Assembly: GCA_040901795.1 (NCBI GenBank) | Contig: JBBDYH010000074.1 | Coordinates: 1-26,183 of the forward strand | Direction: 5' to 3' | Source of the DNA: JBBDYH01 sp040901795 | GTDB taxonomy: Bacteria > Planctomycetota > Planctomycetia > Pirellulales > JALHPA01 | Length of the DNA: 26,183 nt | In this document: positions 16,520-23,321 of the stretch, piece by piece | Numbering within the stretch: position 1 is the stretch's first letter | Layout of the letters: each line of letters begins with the position of its first letter | Notes under the pieces: generated by a model | What the model was told of the DNA's origin: nothing | The model's input: only the letters and a program-made list of their open reading frames with translations | Databases searched by the model: none | Made by a program: the position numbers and the translations under genes

Positions 16520-18724
16520 CTAGTCGGGCAGTCCCGGTGACGTCCCGTCCCCGAACAGAAAGTCGATCAAATCTTCGAAGCCGTGGATATGAACATGCTC
16601 CCCGAAGATATTGCCGCTTGAAGTCAGCTTATCGAAACCGCCGCCGCCATCGAGCCCGACCGTATCGTTGCTCGTGATGTGGTTGAATGCGACGGTCACA
16701 TTGTCGTCTCCACCCCCAAACACTCCGAACAATTCGGCTAACACATTGGCGCGGATGTCGGCCGTGTCGTTCTCTCCGCCGGTGTCGATGCTCAGGGTGC
16801 CGGCGACGTTGCCGCCCGTGGCCAGGTTGCCAAAGACGTCGGCGTAATAGAGGCCAACGACAACCCGGTCGAATCCGCCGCCCGAGACGATATACACGTC
16901 TCCCTCGGTGATCAGCGAGCGCGCAAAGAGGATGAAGTCGTTGTCAGCCCCTGAATCGATTACGAGCACTGCGTCGTCGCCGCCGTCGTGGCGCGAGAAG
17001 TCGACCGCGACGGTGTCGTGTCCGCTGCCGCCCACCAGGACCACGTCGTCGTTGAAGACCGATCCGTTCACGCTCACCACGTCGTTGCCCCAGACGCCAT
17101 CGATCACCAGCGTGCCATCGGCCGTAAGGTAATTGATGTTGACGAGGTCGTCGCCAGTGCCGGCGTTGATGTCGATGTCGCCGCCCGAGGCAATGAAGAT
17201 AAACGCCTGATCGTTGAGGGGAACATTGGGGACGAATTGGTTACCCGGATTGTCGTCGGTTAGGTTCGTCGTGCCGTCGTTCTCGTCACCCAGGCTGATG
17301 TCCCAAACGGCCGCACCAAAGACACGGACCGCCGCCACAACATCGTTGCCGCCATGCGTATTGATTACCAGCAACTCGTTCACTCCTACGGAGCCGTCCA
17401 ATTCGGCAATCTCTTCGCGGTCGTCCCCCTCGGCCACGAACTCCAAAAACGTCGTGATTGTCGCCGTCGTGGCTTGCGCGTCAACCGACCATGCGAAGGC
17501 GGTCGTCACATCGGCCGGACCAAAGATGGTTCCCGTTTCCGGATCCACGCTCGGCGGCAAATCGATCTGATCGATGTTTCCAGCCACTGAGTAGGTCGTG
17601 CCTGCGCCCGTGATTGCCGCCCGCAGGTCACTGAACTTGTCGGCGGCCCAACCGTCCCAAGTGGCGTTCTGCAACAGGCCCGCGCTAGCTGAGTAAACGC
17701 CGCCTTGAGCAAAACCTACGCGCTCTGGCCCATCCACGGTGAAGACCTTGAATTCGGCGCTGCCGGGAGTGCCGGACAGAAACATGATGTCGTCCGCAAC
17801 GCTTCCAACGTCCTCGTCGAGGTAGCTGATGAAGCGCAGGTTGCCGAGCGTTGGACCTTCTTGTTCGATCTGCAGCAACTCATTTTCGCCGGGAGGCACT
17901 TCCTCGAGCGGCGGGGCGACGCTGAATGTGATTGACGTCGCGATGCGGGTGTCGCCGTCGGCAATGCTGGTGGTGACCACCCAGTTAATACGCTGCTCGC
18001 TGTCGCCAAAAAAGAAGCCGCGGCTCTCGACCACGTCATCATCGATCAGAGTCGCAGCCTGTGTAATCGTGGTTTCACCAAGCCGCTGCCCCTGGCCATT
18101 GCTTCCTACGTCCACAAACGAAAAGTAGTCGAAAATGAAGTCTGCATTGGCGAACAATAACGTCCGTCCTTGGGCTGTAAAACCGCCTTGCCGGCTTTCG
18201 CCGCCGTCGAGCACCTGGATTTCAAAGTGGCCGATCGTTTCGTCCGGCACGTCGTTGTCAATCAGCGTTCCGTTGGTCTCTTCCGGACCTGTCGGCAATA
18301 CGCCATTACCACCGCCATCGCCGTCGAGGGCCAAGTTGGCCAATGCTGCGAAGGCGCCCAAGCCGACAAGGTCGTCCCCATCGTCGGTTTCTATGATCAA
18401 CTGATCAACGGAGATGTTGTTGATCCCCAGCGTATCGTCGCCGCCGTTGAGATCAATAATGATCTTTCCACCGGCCTCGGTAACGATAAAGGCGCCTCCT
18501 TGTAGTTGACCATTAAAAAAAAGATTCGTTCCGTCGTCGCTCTCGATTACGTAACTTCCCGCTACGCTGGCGCCCTCGATGAACACTGTATTCGGATTGT
18601 CGTCTCCGATGACGATGAGGTTATCGCCCTCCACACTGACGGTCACGTCGCCGGCCAACATCGCGCGCGACTCGAGCGGTTCGAAACCGAATAGGCGACG
18701 GCGGGTTCGGACTAGCGTTTTCAT
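16520..18724 (-). CDS. LEPR-XLL domain secreted/surface protein, beta-repeat rich
   Basis: This 734-residue protein has the planctomycete N-terminal LEPR-XLL signature (RRRLFGFEPLESRAMLAGD), which marks large exported or surface proteins. The rest is Asp/Gly-rich with many degenerate RTX-like turns, such as GGDDTLGI, GSGHDTVAV, GGGFDRVVV and GGGDDNVTV, suggesting a calcium-binding parallel beta-roll. Two groups of turns flank a middle region (about 150-430) without them. There is no enzymatic motif. AGGAG sits about 8 bases before ATG 18724, supporting the start. It shares a promoter-like element with the paralogue upstream and is followed by a perfect hairpin. The function is probably structural or adhesive, by analogy. 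Confidence 0.85.
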   Translation of the reverse strand: MKTLVRTRRRLFGFEPLESRAMLAGDVTVSVEGDNLIVIGDDNPNTVFIEGASVAGSYVIESDDGTNLFFNGQLQGGAFIVTEAGGKIIIDLNGGDDTLGINNISVDQLIIETDDGDDLVGLGAFAALANLALDGDGGGNGVLPTGPEETNGTLIDNDVPDETIGHFEIQVLDGGESRQGGFTAQGRTLLFANADFIFDYFSFVDVGSNGQGQRLGETTITQAATLIDDDVVESRGFFFGDSEQRINWVVTTSIADGDTRIATSITFSVAPPLEEVPPGENELLQIEQEGPTLGNLRFISYLDEDVGSVADDIMFLSGTPGSAEFKVFTVDGPERVGFAQGGVYSASAGLLQNATWDGWAADKFSDLRAAITGAGTTYSVAGNIDQIDLPPSVDPETGTIFGPADVTTAFAWSVDAQATTATITTFLEFVAEGDDREEIAELDGSVGVNELLVINTHGGNDVVAAVRVFGAAVWDISLGDENDGTTNLTDDNPGNQFVPNVPLNDQAFIFIASGGDIDINAGTGDDLVNINYLTADGTLVIDGVWGNDVVSVNGSVFNDDVVLVGGSGHDTVAVDFSRHDGGDDAVLVIDSGADNDFILFARSLITEGDVYIVSGGGFDRVVVGLYYADVFGNLATGGNVAGTLSIDTGGENDTADIRANVLAELFGVFGGGDDNVTVAFNHITSNDTVGLDGGGGFDKLTSSGNIFGEHVHIHGFEDLIDFLFGDGTSPGLPD

Positions 18725-18866
18725 CCTCGTACTCCTCTGCTAGCAAATGGGTCTTGGTTCCGGTGTTGGCGCCGCCGCTTGTTTCGCCATCCTGGATTGG
18801 CTCGAGACTCCGCGCGGCACGCTTGCACGTCATGGTCAAGTGCGCGAACCCGTAAAGTAAGCAGAT

Positions 18867-18895
18867 TGTTTAGAATTCCCAGTCGGAGATGTCAA
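18867..18895 (-). promoter_or_regulatory. Promoter-like element of the 734-residue LEPR-XLL gene
   Basis: On the minus strand a perfect TTGACA (18890-18895) is followed by a 17-bp spacer and TAAACA (18867-18872). The surrounding 35 bases, including ATGGGTTGACAT, match the element upstream of the other LEPR-XLL gene. It implies an untranslated leader of about 135 bases. Confidence 0.65.
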
Positions 18896-18979
18896 CCCAT
18901 CCGACCGGAATTAACACACACGGGCTTGGGAGTAGATTTGTTCGCGCGGCAACGTCATACAGCCAGAGAGAGAATGGCG

Positions 18980-19010
18980 TGTGGCACTGCTCGCCGCGAG
19001 CAGTGCCACA
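18980..19010. repeat. Perfect 14-bp palindrome between LEPR-XLL genes
   Basis: TGTGGCACTGCTCG (18980-18993) and its exact reverse complement (18997-19010) flank a CCG loop. It lies beyond the terminator of the 19084-20634 gene and before the promoter of the next, and resembles other short mobile-looking palindromes in this window. Confidence 0.75.
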
Positions 19011-19021
19011 GCCCACGAAAA

Positions 19022-19050
19022 AAGGCATGGAACGCGAAGTTCCATGCCTT
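19022..19050 (-). terminator. Rho-independent terminator of the 516-residue LEPR-XLL gene
   Basis: A 12-bp perfect stem AAGGCATGGAAC/GTTCCATGCCTT with a 5-base loop is followed on the minus strand by a run of six T. It lies about 33 bases after the stop codon. Confidence 0.85.
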
Positions 19051-19083
19051 GAAAACGACGTAAGGAGTAGGCGGTTCCCGCTA

Positions 19084-20634
19084 TCAGGTCGTGCCTTGAT
19101 TGGCGAAGTCCTCGAAGAAGAAATTCGCCGCGGTGAAGTTGCTCCCCTCACCGGTGTTATTGCCCTCGCCGCCACGGACAAGGGCCTGATTGCGGTAGGT
19201 GCTTTCACCGCTGAAGGTGTCGTTGCCCGGGCCCAGATCGACAATCAAATCGTCGATCAAGTTGGCGGTCAGCTCAACGTCGTCGTTGCCGTTGCCGGCA
19301 AAGATTCCGAGAATAACGATGGTGGAGTTATCCACGCGGATGTCGTCGTCTCCGTCGCCCGTGCTGATCGCCAAGCCGCCTGCGGTAACGAGCGTGCCTT
19401 GGATGTCCACGTTGTCATTGCCGCCGCCGGTCTGAATGTAGAGGTTCGTATCGATATTGATGGCGTCGATATCGAGCGAGTCCGCTTCATCACCGCCGAG
19501 GATTGAGGCGTCATTGCCGAACGATGAGTTCTGCAAGACTAACGTATTGCCGGCGCCCACCGCGGCGCCGCCACCGAGGCCGACGAGGAATGAATTGACC
19601 GTGGTCGCTTGATTGACCGTGACCGCATCGTTGCCGTCACCGCCTTGAACGACCAGATCGCCCTGCGTGGAGCTGCCGACGCGATTGGCAAGCGCGGTAC
19701 TGGTCACGCTTCCGAGGCGAATCGTATCATCTCCGGCGCCGCCGTGGACCGTAATGTTGCCAACGGTCAGAGCGCGCTCAAGCGTGATTGTGTCGTTCCC
19801 GTCGCCGGTATTGACGTCGAGATTGCCGCCGAGCGTGACCGCATCTCGCGCGAAGGTGGTATTCAAATCGGTGCCTGCGGGGGCTGTGTTTTGGCCTATA
19901 TTCACGACGTCGGCGCCCGCGCCGGTGTCGATGTCAAACGATCCGCCGAAGGCGTTCGAGCCGCGTATGGTGATCGTGTCGGCGCCACTACTTCCCAGGA
20001 TGGTGAGCTGCCCGCCAATCAGGGCGAGTGGGGGCGTGGTCGTGGCAGCGCGACCAAAGTCGGTGTTGAGGATCGTGACGGAGTTGGTGGCGTCGGTAGC
20101 GATAGTCGCCGAAGCACCCCCTCCCACGTCTACCAATACAGCACCGATAAAGTCATTGGCGTTGGAGCCAACCACGGCGGGTATCGCTGCCGGTACGCCC
20201 ATAGGGCCTGCTGGTATGCCGGGGATGAAGTTGAAGTTGCCGGTAGTTGGCGTCACAAAATTGCCCAGGTTTACCGTGTCGGCCTCAGAATCCATGTCGA
20301 TCGTGGTTTGACCGACATAAGTTACGGCGTTCGCGCCCGTGCCTTGATTGATGCCAAGCATCGTCAGCGAATCGGCGCCGCCGTCCAAAAGGATAATGAC
20401 GTCTTGAACCGTTGGTTTGAGAATGGTTAGGGACGTAGACCCGTTGACAAGCGTTCCGACTGAACCCGCGATCTGCCATTGCGTGCCCGTCGTATCTTCG
20501 GTGATCGTAATCGAGTCCGCAGCCACATCACCGGTGATCAACAGATCTCCACTGGTGCTGGTCAGTACCGTGACCGCCAACAACCGTCGATTCTCCAGTT
20601 GCTCGAATCCCCATCGTCGTTTTCGCTGTCTCAT
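19084..20634 (-). CDS. LEPR-XLL domain secreted/surface protein with RTX-like repeats
   Basis: This 516-residue paralogue of the next gene has a short basic N-terminus and the LEPR-XLL-type signature (WGFEQLENRRLLAVTVL). The remainder consists of beta-strand repeats with Asp/Gly turns: GGADSLTM, GSSGADTITI, TGAGADVVNI, TGDGNDTITL, GGAGDDTIRL, GGDGNDAVTV, GGGNDNVDI, TGDGDDDIRV, GPGNDTFSG. This pattern is close to the RTX nonapeptide and should form a beta-roll or beta-helix that binds calcium. AAGGAG lies 7 bases before ATG 20634. Its own promoter element and terminator flank it, so it is monocistronic. The last part (ESTYRNQALVRGG onward) is repeated in the remnant at 16309. No catalytic motif is visible. 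Confidence 0.87.
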   Translation of the reverse strand: MRQRKRRWGFEQLENRRLLAVTVLTSTSGDLLITGDVAADSITITEDTTGTQWQIAGSVGTLVNGSTSLTILKPTVQDVIILLDGGADSLTMLGINQGTGANAVTYVGQTTIDMDSEADTVNLGNFVTPTTGNFNFIPGIPAGPMGVPAAIPAVVGSNANDFIGAVLVDVGGGASATIATDATNSVTILNTDFGRAATTTPPLALIGGQLTILGSSGADTITIRGSNAFGGSFDIDTGAGADVVNIGQNTAPAGTDLNTTFARDAVTLGGNLDVNTGDGNDTITLERALTVGNITVHGGAGDDTIRLGSVTSTALANRVGSSTQGDLVVQGGDGNDAVTVNQATTVNSFLVGLGGGAAVGAGNTLVLQNSSFGNDASILGGDEADSLDIDAINIDTNLYIQTGGGNDNVDIQGTLVTAGGLAISTGDGDDDIRVDNSTIVILGIFAGNGNDDVELTANLIDDLIVDLGPGNDTFSGESTYRNQALVRGGEGNNTGEGSNFTAANFFFEDFANQGTT

Positions 20635-20716
20635 GGTTGAACTCCTTCAGAAACGCGGTTTGCAAAACATGGCGTGGGCATCAGCAGAATCGAGCCCCAC
20701 CCCTCGGAACGCTAGC

Positions 20717-20745
20717 AATCTAAAAACCCCAATCGATAATGTCAA
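20717..20745 (-). promoter_or_regulatory. Promoter-like element of the 516-residue LEPR-XLL gene
   Basis: On the minus strand TTGACA (20740-20745), a 17-bp spacer and TAGATT (20717-20722) form a good sigma-70-type promoter about 82 bases before the start codon. The flanking bases match the element at 18867-18895. The rest of the gene-free region 20746-21028 shows nothing I can support. Confidence 0.68.
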
Positions 20746-21040
20746 CCCATACCTGCTATATTATCAGGATTGGTTTTCCATCCTATTCAACGCTGTTCTA
20801 CATCGCAGCGAGACCGGCCACGCAATTGCGAGTGCGAGCAACCTAAGACCCTTGCCCCTCAGGCGACACCCGCGCGCAAGCTGATCGCGGGCGACGCGCC
20901 TCGGCTCGAAAAGGCCCCCATTTACCCCAAGTAGTAGACTCAGTTGGCCGTCGCGGATCGAGCAAAGATTGTGCCATACATTGGTTGTGACCGCATTGAG
21001 CTGCTTCCCCACGCCATAAGCGCGCTCTACAGGAGCGCGT

Positions 21041-21268
21041 ATGCTATTGACGCCGCGCTTGAACTGGTCCGATAATCCCGCGGCTCATCTGCTCGGCCCA
21101 GCATTCGTCTTGGGCCGCAAGCGCTTTGCTCTTCGGAACTTCTGCGCCTCGTCACTTGCCTGCTGCGTTTTGCGGCGCACCAGCGGTGAGGGCGCGATTG
21201 ACTTGATATGGACCACGCGCGGCGTCAACGCGATTGGCATTCCCTCGCACCAGCGGCGGCGCATGTGA
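21041..21268 (+). CDS. Possible small upstream ORF coupled to the barrel protein
   Basis: This 75-codon frame starts at ATG 21041 with CAGGAG 6 bases upstream, the best ribosome site in the area. Its TGA overlaps a GTG (21265) that is in frame with the barrel protein, as GTGA. The protein has no recognised domain and is rather Arg-rich. It may be a leader peptide, or the original start of the barrel gene after a frameshift, or chance. Confidence 0.3.
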   Translation: MLLTPRLNWSDNPAAHLLGPAFVLGRKRFALRNFCASSLACCVLRRTSGEGAIDLIWTTRGVNAIGIPSHQRRRM

Positions 21269-22278
21269 AGAGCTGCGCGGTTGGATTCCTGGCCTGCGCG
21301 CTGTTCGGATTGTCGTCAGTCGCGCAGGAGACGACGCCACAAGCCGATCCGCCGCCGAAGCCGCCGGAACAGTGGAGGGTTCAGGGTTCTGGGTTCAGGG
21401 TTCAGCCCCGGCGGGAAAAGCGGGACTCAAGCCTTACGCATCAGCTTGCGAGAGATGATGAGATTGTCGCTTCAAACAGGCTCATCGCTCATTCAACTGT
21501 CGAAAGTCCGTCGCACGAACCTTTGCCGACGGAGCTCGCGCCAACGGCTCAGGATCCCGCCGGCGCGGTGATGTTCGGCGAGTCGGGAACTCACGTGCCG
21601 TCGCATGCGCATCCCACTGGGGCCGCGCCGATGGATGATCTCTGGCTCTTGCCCAAAATGTTTCGCCCCAGCGGCTATGGACGCCATCAAGGAGAGGGAG
21701 AACCGCTGTTAGGCGCGTCATGGCTCAATCGACCCTACTACACGGGCTTCTTTCTCGGCGCGCTGCACGGGGACACGCTGATACCGGGCGAGATCAATCA
21801 GTCGATCGGTTTCTTCGGCGGGTTTCGACTCGGTTGGGACTACGACACGTACTGGGGCCTGGAGACGCGCGTCGGCTTTAGCGAATTGGGCCTGGACTTC
21901 ATCGACGAGCCGAGCGTGGACGGTCTGGCGACTGACATCGTCGTGTGGGATGCGAGCCTGGTGTACCACCCCTGGGGCGACTCGCGGTGGCGTCCGTACT
22001 TCAGCCTGGGGGTCGGCCTGGTGGACTACGATTTCCTCGACGAGCTCGGCCTGCGGCACAGCGACGCCGTGGTCGGTCTGCCCTGGGGCGTTGGCCTGAA
22101 GTATCGCCAGTCGGACTGGATCGCGATGCGATTCGACCTGCTCGACAACGTGGCCTTCGGCGGTAAGGCGGGCTTCGAGACGATGAACAACCTCTCGCTC
22201 ACCGCTGGTTTAGAGTTCCGCTTCGGCGGCACGCGGAAGAGCTACTTTCCGTGGAACCCGAGCCGGACGATACGGTAG
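21208..22278 (+). CDS. Outer-membrane beta-barrel protein
   Basis: This 356-residue protein (from ATG 21208) has a signal-peptide-like stretch VKSCAVGFLACALFGLSSVAQE, a Pro-rich low-complexity linker, and a C-terminal barrel from about residue 177. The barrel shows alternating aromatic strands, such as YYTGFFLGALHG, IGFFGGFRLGWDY, YWGLETRVGFSELG, WRPYFSLGVGLVDYDF and LSLTAGLEFRFGG, typical of OmpA/porin-like outer-membrane proteins. A GGTTCAG heptamer tract encodes residues about 56-66 (RVQGSGFRVQ) in the linker. The start is uncertain: GTG at 21265 would place the signal peptide right at the N-terminus, while ATG 21208 adds 19 polar residues. The cargo or ligand is unknown. Confidence 0.8.
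   Translation: MDHARRQRDWHSLAPAAAHVKSCAVGFLACALFGLSSVAQETTPQADPPPKPPEQWRVQGSGFRVQPRREKRDSSLTHQLARDDEIVASNRLIAHSTVESPSHEPLPTELAPTAQDPAGAVMFGESGTHVPSHAHPTGAAPMDDLWLLPKMFRPSGYGRHQGEGEPLLGASWLNRPYYTGFFLGALHGDTLIPGEINQSIGFFGGFRLGWDYDTYWGLETRVGFSELGLDFIDEPSVDGLATDIVVWDASLVYHPWGDSRWRPYFSLGVGLVDYDFLDELGLRHSDAVVGLPWGVGLKYRQSDWIAMRFDLLDNVAFGGKAGFETMNNLSLTAGLEFRFGGTRKSYFPWNPSRTIR
21378..21405 (+). repeat. GGTTCAG heptamer repeat inside the barrel-protein gene
   Basis: Four exact-length units, GGTTCAG, GGTTCTG, GGTTCAG and GGTTCAG, lie in the periplasmic linker region. The same motif is in pabB 8 kb away, in the same strand orientation and again in a linker. Confidence 0.88.
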
Positions 22279-22295
22279 CTGAGGGATACGGCTAG

Positions 22296-22562
22296 TTAGA
22301 GCGAATTCTCTTCCGGCAGTTGTCGTTCTTCGAGCGACGTGGCTTCCGAGCCCGCTCCCGAACATTCCGTGCTTCGTCGTATTACTCGCACAATGTCTCG
22401 TCGGAATTCGGGCTCAATATCTACTCCCATGAACGTCCAGGCGTCGACAGCCAACTGCCACATCATCGCCACGCGCTCTTCTGCGGTCGTCGATGAGAGC
22501 AGATCCTCGTGACCTTGATCCTGCAATCGGGTGACGCGAATGTTGCGATCGGAGAAGCTCAT
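22296..22562 (-). CDS. Small hypothetical protein, possibly antitoxin-like
   Basis: This 88-residue protein reads MSFSDRNIRVTRLQDQG, then LSSTTAEERVAMMWQLAVDAWTFMG, then FRRDIVRVIRR. The pattern of a short polar start and an AERV-MMWQL-DAW core resembles small proteins that often neighbour nucleotidyltransferase-like genes in planctomycetes and cyanobacteria, by memory of the pattern only. ATG 22562 was chosen because GGAGG lies 8-9 bases upstream; an in-frame ATG at 22661 lacks one. No partner gene follows: the barrel gene ends 17 bases away in the opposite direction, so it appears to be an orphan. No enzymatic motif is visible. Confidence 0.7.
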   Translation of the reverse strand: MSFSDRNIRVTRLQDQGHEDLLSSTTAEERVAMMWQLAVDAWTFMGVDIEPEFRRDIVRVIRRSTECSGAGSEATSLEERQLPEENSL

Positions 22563-22746
22563 CGAGTATTTCCTCCAAACACCGGCAGAGCCAGTGGCAC
22601 ACGTTCCCGCCAAACGACGGGGCGCCTTAAGTATACCGCTGACTGCGTTTTGGTTCATCACAGTCTTCTTTTTGGCGCGTCAAACAGAGCATGGAATTGC
22701 GGATTACGACTATCCACATTTTGCGGCGGCGCAGTAGCATGAAAGT

Positions 22747-23214
22747 ATGACGAAGGTGGGAGAGCTTGATCCGGCTGTGTGTGCGGAGATGGCGCGCGTC
22801 TGCGCATGTCTTGGCTTTCGCAAAGCTTCGCGCAGCGTCACGCAACTCTATGACCAGTTCCTTGCGCCTTGCGGGTTGCGCTCGACGCAGCTTGTCGTGT
22901 TGCTGGGCGCCTATGTGCTGGGATCTTCGAATCTGCGCCGACTGGCGGATGAGTTGGCGATGGACCGTTCGACGCTGACGCGCAATCTCAAGCCGCTGAT
23001 CTCACAGCGTTTGCTGCATACGATGCCTGCCAAAGGGCGCGGCCGTTCGAAGTCGATCGAGGTCACTCCGCGTGGGCAGGAGTTACTGCTCACCGCCGCG
23101 CCGCTTTGGCAGCAAGCGCAAACCTCGCTTCGTCAGCGGCTCGGCGACGAACGGCTGGGGCGCGTGCTGGAGGATCTGGCCGCGGTCACCGAAGCGGTCA
23201 GGAAATCGCATTGA
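22747..23214 (+). CDS. MarR family transcriptional regulator
   Basis: This 155-residue protein has the full MarR winged-helix layout: a dimerisation helix with RKASRSVTQLYDQFLAPCGLRSTQLVVLL, the recognition region LRRLADELAMDRSTLTRNLKPLISQRLL, and the wing AKGRGRSKSIEVTPRGQELL. It should be a dimeric DNA-binding repressor or activator responding to a small ligand. The ATG has only a weak GAAAG nearby. It is divergent from the 88-residue gene, and the 184-bp region between them (22563-22746) probably holds its operator, but no clear inverted repeat is seen. The glycoside hydrolase gene follows 107 bases on, with repeats between. Confidence 0.9.
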   Translation: MTKVGELDPAVCAEMARVCACLGFRKASRSVTQLYDQFLAPCGLRSTQLVVLLGAYVLGSSNLRRLADELAMDRSTLTRNLKPLISQRLLHTMPAKGRGRSKSIEVTPRGQELLLTAAPLWQQAQTSLRQRLGDERLGRVLEDLAAVTEAVRKSH

Positions 23215-23220
23215 GATCAG

Positions 23221-23313
23221 TTGGAGCTCAAGCTCTAGCTTGTCGGCCGCAGGCTGAAGCCTGAACTCCAACGTGCTGGAGTTCAAGCTTGTTGGAGTTC
23301 AAGCTTTAGCTTG
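23221..23313 (+). repeat. Cluster of TTGGAGTTCAAGCTTTAGCTTG-like repeats (22-bp unit)
   Basis: Two full direct copies (23221-23242 and 23292-23313), one partial copy (about 23275-23291) and one inverted copy (23250-23271) of a 22-bp unit lie together. The first and inverted copies can form a hairpin. The cluster fills the gap between the MarR stop and 9 bases before the glycoside hydrolase start, so it forms that gene's 5' leader if co-transcribed. Confidence 0.8.
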
Positions 23314-23321
23314 CTAAGACA

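Noticed and set aside
19609..20430. 273-codon plus-strand frame
   Set aside because: Antisense to the Asp/Gly repeats of the LEPR-XLL gene, whose periodic codons keep the other strand open.
20764..21012. 82-codon minus-strand frame
   Set aside because: No ribosome site, no recognisable motif and no supporting context.
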